This document shows positions 1 through 7,005 of a stretch of DNA of 30,548 nt, piece by piece. The position numbers and the translations under genes were made by a program. The notes below the pieces were generated by a model. The model made no database searches. It was not told the origin of the DNA and was given only the letters and a program-made list of their open reading frames with translations. The stretch is from Chloroflexota bacterium (GTDB taxonomy: Bacteria > Chloroflexota > Ktedonobacteria > Ktedonobacterales > Ktedonobacteraceae), in contig VBHI01000315.1 of NCBI GenBank assembly GCA_005881495.1, positions 1 to 30,548 on the forward strand, read 5' to 3'. Each line of letters starts with the position of its first letter. Positions within the stretch are counted from its first letter, which is position 1.

Positions 1-354
1 TACTCAACTGACGGAGGAAGAATTGACGCCTGCCCGCGCTGTGGACTGCCCTATAAACAATGCCGCTGCGATCAATCCTCAGCTGGGCAAGGGAGCAACC
101 TGCCCAAAAAGGCCGACGGTATCATCCGTGTTATGCGCGATCGCAAGCATCGCGGCGGCAAAACAGTCACAGTAATCACCGGCGTTCCCGCCTCTAATGA
201 GGCTATCGCAACCCTTGCGCAACAATTGAAGAAACTCTGTGGCTCCGGCGGAACCGTAAAAGACGGCGTCATCGAGGTCCAGGGCGACAACTGCGACAAA
301 ATTATAGCCAGGCTCACCGAGCTTGGCTATAAAGTGAAACGTGCCGGCGGGTGA
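1..354 (+). CDS. yciH: SUI1/YciH-family translation factor (5' end cut by window)
   Basis: The reading frame is open from base 1 to the TGA at 352-354, so the protein begins just outside the window. It starts YSTDGGR, then has a Cys-rich knuckle (CPRCGLPYKQCRC) and the SUI1 fold with the family signatures KTVTVITGVP, GTVKDGVIEVQG and the C-terminal YKVKRAGG. Bacterial YciH proteins are homologues of eukaryotic eIF1 and are thought to affect start-site discrimination on the 30S subunit. They are about 105-115 residues long, so only a few residues are missing here. An internal ATG at 133 would remove the Cys motif and is unlikely to be the real start. The next gene converges on it with a 24-nt gap. 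Confidence 0.9.
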   Translation, partial: YSTDGGRIDACPRCGLPYKQCRCDQSSAGQGSNLPKKADGIIRVMRDRKHRGGKTVTVITGVPASNEAIATLAQQLKKLCGSGGTVKDGVIEVQGDNCDKIIARLTELGYKVKRAGG

Positions 355-378
355 CAACTCTGAAGGACACCGCTCAGT

Positions 379-750
379 TTAAAGAGGAACAACAAAAAAT
401 CGCCCGAATAGCACGAAAGCGGCTAATGCCAGGAGGACAATGTTCATCCAAATACTGGAAAATTCCCCGCGCCGCCCATGGACAATCATTGCTCCTACCA
501 TCGTCAAGACTAAACCAGCCGCTGCCAGTGGCGTTAACCACGGCCAGATGCCCGTTACGGCAGGGAGAATCAGTCCAATAGCCCCCAGTATTTCTAAGAT
601 ACCGATAAGGCGCACGGTCCGGGGGGCTACGTCCTCCACCCATCCCATGTTGGTAGCCAGCCTTTCAGTCGGCTGCGTAGCCTTCACGATACCAGCCGCC
701 GCAAACGCCAGAGCCAGTAAAATTTGCACAACCCAAAGTGCAATATTCAT
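379..750 (-). CDS. DoxX-like membrane protein
   Basis: This 123-residue protein has about four hydrophobic helices (near residues 5-23, 45-64, 70-90 and 100-120), the size and pattern of DoxX-like proteins. The motif GIVKATQPTERLA after the first helix is typical of the family. DoxX-like proteins are inner-membrane proteins linked to thiol and quinone redox stress, but their chemistry is poorly defined. A strong ribosome site (GAGGAG, 9-10 nt upstream) supports the ATG at 750. The gene is divergent from an HxlR regulator, a common pairing in which the regulator controls doxX. A 7-bp perfect inverted repeat lies between them. Confidence 0.85.
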   Translation of the reverse strand: MNIALWVVQILLALAFAAAGIVKATQPTERLATNMGWVEDVAPRTVRLIGILEILGAIGLILPAVTGIWPWLTPLAAAGLVLTMVGAMIVHGRRGEFSSIWMNIVLLALAAFVLFGRFFVVPL

Positions 751-811
751 CGTTCATTTCTCCTCAAAAGAATGTGGGTGACACTCATTATCGTTTGCTT
801 CACCAGCACAA

Positions 812-836
812 GGGAACTGCCACCCTATTAGTTCCC
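812..836. promoter_or_regulatory. Candidate HxlR operator (perfect dyad)
   Basis: GGGAACT (812-818) and AGTTCCC (830-836) form a perfect 7-bp inverted repeat with an 11-nt spacer, 18 bp centre to centre. This suits a dimeric winged-helix protein. It lies between divergent doxX and hxlR, 62 nt from the doxX start codon. Binding by the adjacent HxlR protein is inferred. A second, weaker dyad (AGTAA-N15-TTACT, 862-886) lies closer to hxlR. Confidence 0.5.
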
Positions 837-917
837 AATATACTATTATTATTAATATGGAAGTAAGTATATATGAGAAAGTTACTATTGTCAAGGATAT
901 TTTTTAGAGGAAAAATA

Positions 918-926
918 TGCTATACT
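918..926 (+). promoter_or_regulatory. Extended -10 promoter of hxlR
   Basis: TGC-TATACT is an extended -10 element. Its expected start point, about 7 nt downstream, falls on the A of the ATG at 933, which suggests a leaderless mRNA. No Shine-Dalgarno sequence sits at normal spacing, and no good -35 box is seen 16-18 nt upstream. Confidence 0.5.
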
Positions 927-932
927 GTACCT

Positions 933-1328
933 ATGAATACAACGAACCACCCACTTACAACTGAACAGCCAGGCGCCTGTACGACGCATCCAATGGGTCA
1001 TGCCTTGCGTTTGCTGGGCGATAAGTGGACGCTCATGCTCGTCTACACTCTCTTAAGTGGCCCCCGGCGCTTTGGTGAATTGCTGGAAGCGTTGGGCAAT
1101 GTCAGCCCCAAGACGGTGTCACAACGCCTCAAGATGCTCGAAGAGAGCGGCTTTGTGCAGCGCCAGGCCTTCGCTGAGATTCCCCCGCGTGTAGAGTATC
1201 GCCTGACGGAGAAGGGGCTGGCATTAGTGGACATCATGGAAGCGATCAGGCTGTTTGCGGAGCGCTATCTGACCGAGAGCGAATTGGCATCACCCGACTC
1301 TCCAACTACATCTCCATCCTGCCAGTAA
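933..1328 (+). CDS. HxlR-family transcriptional regulator
   Basis: The protein is a 131-residue winged-helix regulator. The HxlR signature is clear: ALRLLGDKWTLMLVYTLLSG, then RRFGELLEAL, SPKTVSQRLKMLEESGFV, and the wing RVEYRLTEKG. A Cys at about residue 16 precedes the first helix, a position at which HxlR members such as YodB carry a redox-sensing thiol; a second Cys lies at the extreme C-terminus. The frame extends upstream to a TTG/ATG-like start at 873, but that region would lie within the promoter. The ATG at 933 directly follows a TATACT -10 element and gives the normal family length. It probably regulates divergent doxX and itself. Confidence 0.88.
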   Translation: MNTTNHPLTTEQPGACTTHPMGHALRLLGDKWTLMLVYTLLSGPRRFGELLEALGNVSPKTVSQRLKMLEESGFVQRQAFAEIPPRVEYRLTEKGLALVDIMEAIRLFAERYLTESELASPDSPTTSPSCQ

Positions 1329-1388
1329 TCGAACGGTGTTTCCGCCGTGGAGTTCTTCAAGCATCCGAAGAATAATAGATGCTCATCA

Positions 1389-2312
1389 TTAGATAGCAGC
1401 GCGTAAAAACTCCCTCACCCACTCCTCCGCTCTCTCGAACGCTCCATTACCTCCATCAATCCACATGATCCTCGTATCTTTGCGGAACCACGTCAGCTGT
1501 CTTCGCGTGAAATCATGGATGGCGAATTTGAGCCGTTCAGCCATTGCTTCTTCGCTGGGAAACTCACCGCGCAGCCAGCGACTGATAAAGCGATATTCCA
1601 GTCCCAGAGCTTCCAGGCGCTCATGGCTGACTCCATTATCCAGGAGAGTGCGCACCTCCTGTACCATGCCCAATTGTATCCGTTCATCGACGCGCCGGTC
1701 GATTCGCCGGTACAACTCCTCGCGTGGCCACTGAATGCCCAGTAGCAGGCTGCGATAGAGCGGTGCCGCAACTCTCCGCTGTTCGGAGAAAGGTTTGCCG
1801 GAGGTCAGGCACACCTCCAAGGCACGAATGACGCGACGGCGGTTGTTGCGGTCGATAATAGCCGCGCTTCGCGTATCCAGTTCCTCCAGTTGCGCCAGCA
1901 GTTCTGCCAGCGGCCGGGCCTCAAGCTCTGCGCGCAGCGCGGGTTGGGGGGGGACAGCAGGGATATCCAGGTTGTCTACTACCGCTTGAATATAGTGAGG
2001 TGAGCCGCCCACGAGAAACGGCTGCAAGCCGCGCGCGGCGATGTCATTAATCGCGGCGATGGCCTGCTGCTGGAACTGCGAGACTGTGTAGATCTCTTGA
2101 ACATCGGCGACATCCAATAGGTGATGTGGGACGAGCGCCCGCTCCTCCGCTGTCACCTTGGCCGTCCCAATATCAAGACCGCGATAGACCTGGCGCGAAT
2201 CGGCTGAGACAATCTCCCCGTGAAAACGCTGTGCCAATGCAATACCTAACGCGCTTTTGCCCGAGGCTGTTGGGCCTGGCACGACAATTAATTGTATGCC
2301 GCTATCTTTCAT
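1389..2312 (-). CDS. miaA: tRNA dimethylallyltransferase
   Basis: MiaA adds a dimethylallyl group to A37 of tRNAs that read codons starting with U. The 307-residue length is normal. The P-loop GPTASGKS is at residues 13-20, followed by the family motif DSRQVYRGLDIGTAK (38-52), the RNNRRRVIRALEV helix (about 155-167), GLEYR and RRQLTWFRKD near the C-terminus. One oddity is the usual GGTGLY segment, which here reads GGSPHY; Gly-Gly and Tyr are kept. The gene starts 12 nt after the Ser/Thr kinase stop codon with only a weak ribosome site, so it is probably translated from the same transcript. Confidence 0.95.
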   Translation of the reverse strand: MKDSGIQLIVVPGPTASGKSALGIALAQRFHGEIVSADSRQVYRGLDIGTAKVTAEERALVPHHLLDVADVQEIYTVSQFQQQAIAAINDIAARGLQPFLVGGSPHYIQAVVDNLDIPAVPPQPALRAELEARPLAELLAQLEELDTRSAAIIDRNNRRRVIRALEVCLTSGKPFSEQRRVAAPLYRSLLLGIQWPREELYRRIDRRVDERIQLGMVQEVRTLLDNGVSHERLEALGLEYRFISRWLRGEFPSEEAMAERLKFAIHDFTRRQLTWFRKDTRIMWIDGGNGAFERAEEWVREFLRAAI

Positions 2313-2324
2313 CTATACCGCTTA

Positions 2325-4688
2325 TTACAACTGGTCAACGCACATGACAAGCGCCAGGGCTATCAAGCTTCCCACCAGGACGCCAAAGAAAGTGAAGATG
2401 CTCAATGCGAAACCAATCGTCAGGAGGAAACCCAGCAGACCACCAGATGCTATCCATACTCCGATCACCAGCCAGCGTGCGCGGTTCAATGGCCAGTCCA
2501 CTCCATTGATTATTCTGGCGCTCACCAGCGGACTTATGCCGGTAACGCTGCCCAAAGCGGCCGCCAGCAGCATCACAAACAATTGGAGCGCGGGCGCGTG
2601 CCCTTGAAACAGGAGCTGCCAGGCAAGTTCACAGAAGGTCAGCACAAGCAATGCTGTGCTTAAGCCCGTACACGTTCGGTAAATAGTATTTCTCATGCCC
2701 CATGTGCGACTCCAGTTAACCACCAGCGCGCCCAGTGTTGCCGCCGGCACAATACCCAGCAGGACAACGATAAACCACGGATTAGGTGGGAGGAGGGATT
2801 GATGTGTCAGGAAGGGTACCTGCGAGAGGACAGTATAGAATAAACTGGCGAGCATAAAAGAGGAAAATACGGTTAAGCCCCGTTGTAACCGTTGACGTTG
2901 TAAGGGAGAAGCCTGCAATGGTTCCCAGCCGTTATATGCAGCGTTACTTCCACCGCCGGTTTGCTCGCCATACTTGGCTGAGTATTTCTCGTAATGCGCT
3001 TTGTTGCGCGGCGAAATGCTTGCGACATCGTTTTGTGGAGGATCCATGGACATAGGTTTGCCGCTGGCGCTTGCCATTACCGCTGCTTCATCCTCCTCTT
3101 CCAGGTAACGATTGCCTGCTGCTGCTGCTCTATTCTGTCCGTTGATGCCTGAATCGGGATATGCGCCAGTTCTGCCCAGCACATCCACTTCAACTTTGAC
3201 AGTAATGTCCTGTTCCTCGTCCTCCTCGTCGGGCATCACAGTAATACTTCCGCTGTAGTGCGTTGCACTGCGCAGGAGCGACGAATTGACCTGTACGTTG
3301 ATCAGGGTGCTGATGCCATCAAAGCTTGTTTCATCAAGTTGAATCCACGGCTCGTCTGTAGCAACAGTGCCGTGAACTCCACTCGTATCCGTAATGGCCA
3401 GTACCAATGGCCCGGAGATGCCTGGATACACCGCTCCAAAATCCAGCGTAAGCGGCTCTACAACGATTTGTGGGACACGGATCGCAGGGGATGGCCTGCG
3501 CGATGTCCATTCCTGGCTATTGCGGTACTCCCCGCTCTGATGAGGTGGCGGAGCTACAGGGATGTCAGTGCGGGGGGGGCTGCTCCTGGTGACGGTTGAC
3601 TGTTTCCCTGAGCCAGTACGGATACGCACATTTGGGCCTAGTACCGCGTGTAAGAACTCGTCAACTGCCTCATCGGGATCGCTATGCAGAGCACGGATAT
3701 TCCTCGTTTGGCGCGCCAGGTTCGCACTGCCGATTTTTTGCAACCACGTCTCAATCTCACCTGTGAATAAGTAATCGGCTGCCTCATCGGAAAAACGGGC
3801 GCAGAGTTCCGCCAGTTCCTCGGCCGTCTCCGCCTGCTCACCACTTTCAAACAGGAAGGTGTTATCACTAAACAGTGCGCGCCGGAACGCTTCGACACTC
3901 TGGTAGCGGTCCTTAGGCGCGAGAGCGGTGGCTTTCTCCAGCGCTCGCGCCACGGGAAGCGATATGTCTGGATACATGGAATGGACATCCGTAAGCCCAA
4001 AGCCCTTCTCAGAAAGCGTATTGGTCATTAGTTGAAACAAGGTCATTGCCAGCGAATAGACATCTGAACGTTCATCGGTCTGTGCTTTGCCATATTGCTC
4101 AGGCGGTGCATATCCGGGTGTTCCCAGCAGTTGTGTATCCTGCGAAATGGAGTGACGGAAGAAGCGAGCAATGCCGAAATCAATCAGTTTGACGTGATTA
4201 TCGCGCATCAACATAATATTGCCCGGCTTAATGTCGCGGAAAATAATTGGCGGATGCTGGCTATGCAAATACGTCAATACATCGCACAATTGCTGTGCCC
4301 AATCCGACACACGAGCCTCGGAGAAAGGCGCATTGTTACGCGCCAGGTATTCATCAAGGGTCAGTCCCTCGATATACTCCATTACCAGGAAGTGCCGCGG
4401 CCCCACGGTAAAATAGCCCGTGACGCCGGGTAGATTGGAGTGCTTCAAGGCCAACAGCATCTTCGCCTCGGTCAAGAAGTTTTTCACGGCTTGCTCGCGC
4501 TCTGGAGGCGGCACCATTGAGAGGCTCATCTCCTTGATCGCACAAAAGGTATGGCGTTTTGTGTCCTGCGCCTGGTATACCGCTCCCATCCCCCCCTGCC
4601 CAATCGTGCGCAGTATCAAATAGCGCCTCATCAAAAGCGTGTGCGGTTCCAGTCGGCCAGTCTGTGTATTTTTTGGGTCTTGCTGCAA
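2325..4688 (-). CDS. Membrane Ser/Thr protein kinase with beta-sandwich domain
   Basis: The protein is a 787-residue Hanks-type kinase. The N-terminal domain (about 24-275) has the Gly loop GQGGMG (30-35), Lys52 in CAIKE, a catalytic loop FRDIKPGN (150-157; the usual HRD is FRD), DFG (170-172) and the activation-loop end GTPGYAPPEQYG. Next come a charged linker, a beta-sandwich-like segment (about 405-510, with the LDFGAVYPG motif seen in ASH/DUF1573-type repeats), another linker, and a C-terminal membrane region of about six helices (about 600-787). The start is a TTG preceded by GGAGGG. The topology puts the kinase and sandwich on the same, presumably cytoplasmic, side. It heads an operon with miaA. 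Substrates cannot be told from the sequence. Confidence 0.92.
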   Translation of the reverse strand: MQQDPKNTQTGRLEPHTLLMRRYLILRTIGQGGMGAVYQAQDTKRHTFCAIKEMSLSMVPPPEREQAVKNFLTEAKMLLALKHSNLPGVTGYFTVGPRHFLVMEYIEGLTLDEYLARNNAPFSEARVSDWAQQLCDVLTYLHSQHPPIIFRDIKPGNIMLMRDNHVKLIDFGIARFFRHSISQDTQLLGTPGYAPPEQYGKAQTDERSDVYSLAMTLFQLMTNTLSEKGFGLTDVHSMYPDISLPVARALEKATALAPKDRYQSVEAFRRALFSDNTFLFESGEQAETAEELAELCARFSDEAADYLFTGEIETWLQKIGSANLARQTRNIRALHSDPDEAVDEFLHAVLGPNVRIRTGSGKQSTVTRSSPPRTDIPVAPPPHQSGEYRNSQEWTSRRPSPAIRVPQIVVEPLTLDFGAVYPGISGPLVLAITDTSGVHGTVATDEPWIQLDETSFDGISTLINVQVNSSLLRSATHYSGSITVMPDEEDEEQDITVKVEVDVLGRTGAYPDSGINGQNRAAAAGNRYLEEEDEAAVMASASGKPMSMDPPQNDVASISPRNKAHYEKYSAKYGEQTGGGSNAAYNGWEPLQASPLQRQRLQRGLTVFSSFMLASLFYTVLSQVPFLTHQSLLPPNPWFIVVLLGIVPAATLGALVVNWSRTWGMRNTIYRTCTGLSTALLVLTFCELAWQLLFQGHAPALQLFVMLLAAALGSVTGISPLVSARIINGVDWPLNRARWLVIGVWIASGGLLGFLLTIGFALSIFTFFGVLVGSLIALALVMCVDQL

Positions 4689-4733
4689 GTTTATGACGAC
4701 CCTCCGTCCCTCTCAAAAAACGTTGCGCATACC

Positions 4734-4742
4734 AGTATAGCA
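4734..4742 (-). promoter_or_regulatory. Extended -10 promoter of the kinase-miaA operon
   Basis: Minus-strand TGC-TATACT, identical to the hxlR promoter element. The start point would be near 4727, giving a leader of about 40 nt before the TTG at 4688. No clear -35 box is visible. Confidence 0.5.
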
Positions 4743-4792
4743 TACTGCTTATAGGATATACTACCTATTGTAAACCCTCTTATGGGTGGATG

Positions 4793-4822
4793 TTGACATG
4801 AACATGGTACAATCGGTATAAA
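4793..4822 (+). promoter_or_regulatory. Sigma-70-type promoter for the anchored lysozyme-like gene
   Basis: TTGACA (4793-4798), an 18-nt spacer and TATAAA (4817-4822) form a near-consensus promoter. The predicted leader to the ATG at 4940 is about 110 nt. I found no known riboswitch pattern in it. Confidence 0.7.
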
Positions 4823-4939
4823 TTCTCAGTATTTGCTCAAGGTATTTACATCTCTGTGTTTCCATCTTTGTACCTAATTTGACGTAATATACGCCTTATT
4901 TTTAAAACGTCCACTAGCCAGGAGATTAGTTCAAAACAT

Positions 4940-6193
4940 ATGATGAGCACGCAGTTTCCAGCGGATACAATAGCCAACCGGCATCGTACTCTGCAACAAC
5001 TCTTTCAGTTGTTCATGCTCAGTACAGTTATCCTGCTTATTGGCGCTGGCGCTGCCCTGCTCTGGGAAACTCAACATATTGGAAAGGCTTCAATGCCCGT
5101 CCATGCTGTGGGTGATGTTGGTGTGTCTGGTTCACCAACAATCGCTGCGGCGACTGTCAACACTATTTTCGCCCGTCTTGGTAGCCCAATGGTCGGTACA
5201 GGCAAACTCGTGGAGCAGGTCTCGCGACAGACAAGCATTGATGACGCCTTTGCCCTCGCTGTCTGGTGGACCGAGACCAACGACGGCGCAGCGGGCGTTG
5301 GCCTGGCCGACCGCAATCCCGGCAGTGTGCGTGGCAGCGTCGGCTACCCCTCGGCCTTCGATGGCTATACCATCTATCCCTCCTATTCGGCCGCTATTGT
5401 GTACTGGTTCAACATGCTCAGAGAAAACTATGTCAATCGCGGCCTGGGGACCGTCTACGCCATCGCGCGCCCCTACGTCGGCACCACCAGCTACCCATTG
5501 TGGGCGGGTAAAGTTATCGCCCTCATGTACAAATACCGCGGCATTGCCCCACCCCCGCCACCCCCGCCGGCTTCGTTGCCTGAACCAAAACCAACCGTCA
5601 ACCCGCTTATCATAGCCGCCAACAAGGCCAGGATACACAAACTCATCACCTGGAGGCAATACCTTAGCGCCCACAACCTTTCCACGCTAGCAATAAATAG
5701 AGGACAGGTTCAAGAGATCAATATCGTAACGACCACAGCATCACAACCGGCAAACAGCACTCCCAGCCTACCTTTCGGTGTGAATCTTGCGATCGTCCTC
5801 TTCGGCCTCCTGACAGCTCTCGCCATCGCCCTCTATGCCCGCAAACTCCCTGTTGAGCAGCCACAAGGAGATCAGCCATCCGCCCAAAAGACCATAACCG
5901 GTCAGCCTCTCGCTAATAACCAATACCTGGCCCTTGTGCGAATGATACCCTCATCTTCCCCACAAACTTCTACCGGTGAATCCGCACCCTCACCCACTGG
6001 CACCTCTATCACAAATGTGCCCGTTGCGCCCAGAAAAATTTCGCTCGCGCCCGCCTTCAACCTCCCCACCCGCAACCAAAACACGGACGCCTTTCCGCGC
6101 CGCATAATGCTGTTACCCACCAGAACTGACGAAAATATATCTACCGGGTCCCTACTTGACAGGTACGGCCAAAAAGACGGCACATATAATTGA
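4940..6193 (+). CDS. Membrane-anchored lysozyme/glucosaminidase-like protein
   Basis: The protein has 417 residues. A hydrophobic segment at 22-42 is a signal anchor. Residues about 75-200 resemble the glucosaminidase/lysozyme-like domains of bacterial cell-wall enzymes: AFALAVWWTETN with Glu112 as candidate catalytic acid, then NPGS, YPSYSAAIVYWFNML, and YVGTTSYPLWAGKVIALMYKY. A run of seven prolines (204-210) begins a linker, followed by a second transmembrane helix (about 279-300) and a Ser/Thr/Pro-rich tail. The enzyme domain would therefore face outward between two membrane helices. Tandem ATGs at 4940 and 4943 follow AGGAGA by 14 nt. A small membrane-protein gene follows after a short gap and may be co-transcribed. 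The peptidoglycan substrate is inferred. Confidence 0.7.
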   Translation: MMSTQFPADTIANRHRTLQQLFQLFMLSTVILLIGAGAALLWETQHIGKASMPVHAVGDVGVSGSPTIAAATVNTIFARLGSPMVGTGKLVEQVSRQTSIDDAFALAVWWTETNDGAAGVGLADRNPGSVRGSVGYPSAFDGYTIYPSYSAAIVYWFNMLRENYVNRGLGTVYAIARPYVGTTSYPLWAGKVIALMYKYRGIAPPPPPPPASLPEPKPTVNPLIIAANKARIHKLITWRQYLSAHNLSTLAINRGQVQEINIVTTTASQPANSTPSLPFGVNLAIVLFGLLTALAIALYARKLPVEQPQGDQPSAQKTITGQPLANNQYLALVRMIPSSSPQTSTGESAPSPTGTSITNVPVAPRKISLAPAFNLPTRNQNTDAFPRRIMLLPTRTDENISTGSLLDRYGQKDGTYN

Positions 6194-6226
6194 AGCCCCT
6201 TGCTTTGTTTTTATGTAGGAGAAACT

Positions 6227-6661
6227 ATGCTAAATACCCAATTCGAGGCACCACGAAAACGCCCTGCGCTGGTTACGATTATAGCAGCCCTGCTGGCAGT
6301 AGAAGGCCTGGTATGGTTGGTGCTAGGTATACTGGCATTTATTGCTGTCATCACAAATGGCAAAGTCAATGTGTTAGGTGGTTCCGCTGATTCGGTAAAT
6401 GTCCTTTCGGTTACGTGGCTGGTTTCAGCACTGGCCGCGCTCTTCTTTGCCTGGGCACTGTGGACGCTCAAACGCTGGGCCTTTTGGGCCACACTGGTCA
6501 TCGAGTTACTCAACATTCTGTCGTGTATTCTCCTTTTGACGCGGCCCAACCCTCTCTATCCACAAAGTATAGGCAATATCGCGGTCAGCCTCATTTTTGC
6601 CATTTTTATTCTGGCCTGCTTCCTGATATCTAGTAAGGTAAGGGAGGCGTTTGCGATATGA
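6227..6661 (+). CDS. Four-helix integral membrane protein, unknown function
   Basis: The protein has 144 residues with about four transmembrane helices (near residues 14-40, 60-80, 84-105 and 115-137), a short charged N-terminus and a Lys/Arg-containing C-terminus. I do not recognise a named family. The ATG at 6227 is preferred over the longer frame starting at 6200 because TAGGAG lies 6-8 nt before it. It begins 33 nt after the anchored lysozyme-like gene and could be its partner, but no shared motif shows this. Confidence 0.7.
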   Translation: MLNTQFEAPRKRPALVTIIAALLAVEGLVWLVLGILAFIAVITNGKVNVLGGSADSVNVLSVTWLVSALAALFFAWALWTLKRWAFWATLVIELLNILSCILLLTRPNPLYPQSIGNIAVSLIFAIFILACFLISSKVREAFAI

Positions 6662-6781
6662 GGCCTCCTCAGACTATCTGATCGAAGACACGCGATCATT
6701 CGGTCGCTAACAAAAAACAATCAGGAAAAACATGTGAGTTGGGCAGAAGACTACGAACTCTAGACAACCGCCCTATCTCGC

Positions 6782-6810
6782 TTGACTCGCATTCATTCAT
6801 ATGCTATTCT
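6782..6810 (+). promoter_or_regulatory. Promoter of tRNA-Lys
   Basis: TTGACT (6782-6787), a 17-nt spacer and TATTCT (6805-6810) with an extended TGC (6802-6804). The expected start point is about 10 nt before the mature tRNA 5' end. Confidence 0.7.
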
Positions 6811-6827
6811 GTGCCTACATTTGTACC

Positions 6828-6899
6828 GGGCTGCTAGCTCAATGGCAGAGCAGGCGCCTCTTAAGCGCAAGGTTCAGGGTTCGACTCCCTGGCAGCCCA
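6828..6899 (+). tRNA. tRNA-Lys (anticodon CTT)
   Basis: A complete cloverleaf folds by hand: a perfect 7-bp acceptor (GGGCTGC/GCAGCCC), D stem GCTC/GAGC, anticodon loop CTCTTAA giving anticodon CTT, five-nt variable loop, and T stem CAGGG/CCCTG with loop TTCGACT. The discriminator base is A, as in bacterial tRNA-Lys. The CCA end is not encoded. The outermost anticodon-stem pair (27-43) is a G-A mismatch. It decodes AAG. Confidence 0.95.
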
Positions 6900-6950
6900 C
6901 TTTCTATCCTCATCATTTGCTGAAACATCCCACGCTCGCCTCGCTCTTGT

Positions 6951-6980
6951 TTGCCATCCCAATTTAAGCAGTGATACAAT
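6951..6980 (+). promoter_or_regulatory. Promoter of ppk
   Basis: TTGCCA (6951-6956), an 18-nt spacer and TACAAT (6975-6980), with TGA forming an extended -10. It lies 26 nt before the ppk start. Confidence 0.65.
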
Positions 6981-7005
6981 AAAAGCGTAATCTGCAAGGC
7001 AAAGG

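Noticed and set aside
4829..4939. Riboswitch in the long leader of the anchored lysozyme-like gene
   Set aside because: No ydaO-type or other conserved core was recognised; cell-wall enzyme genes often have such leaders, but the sequence does not support one here.
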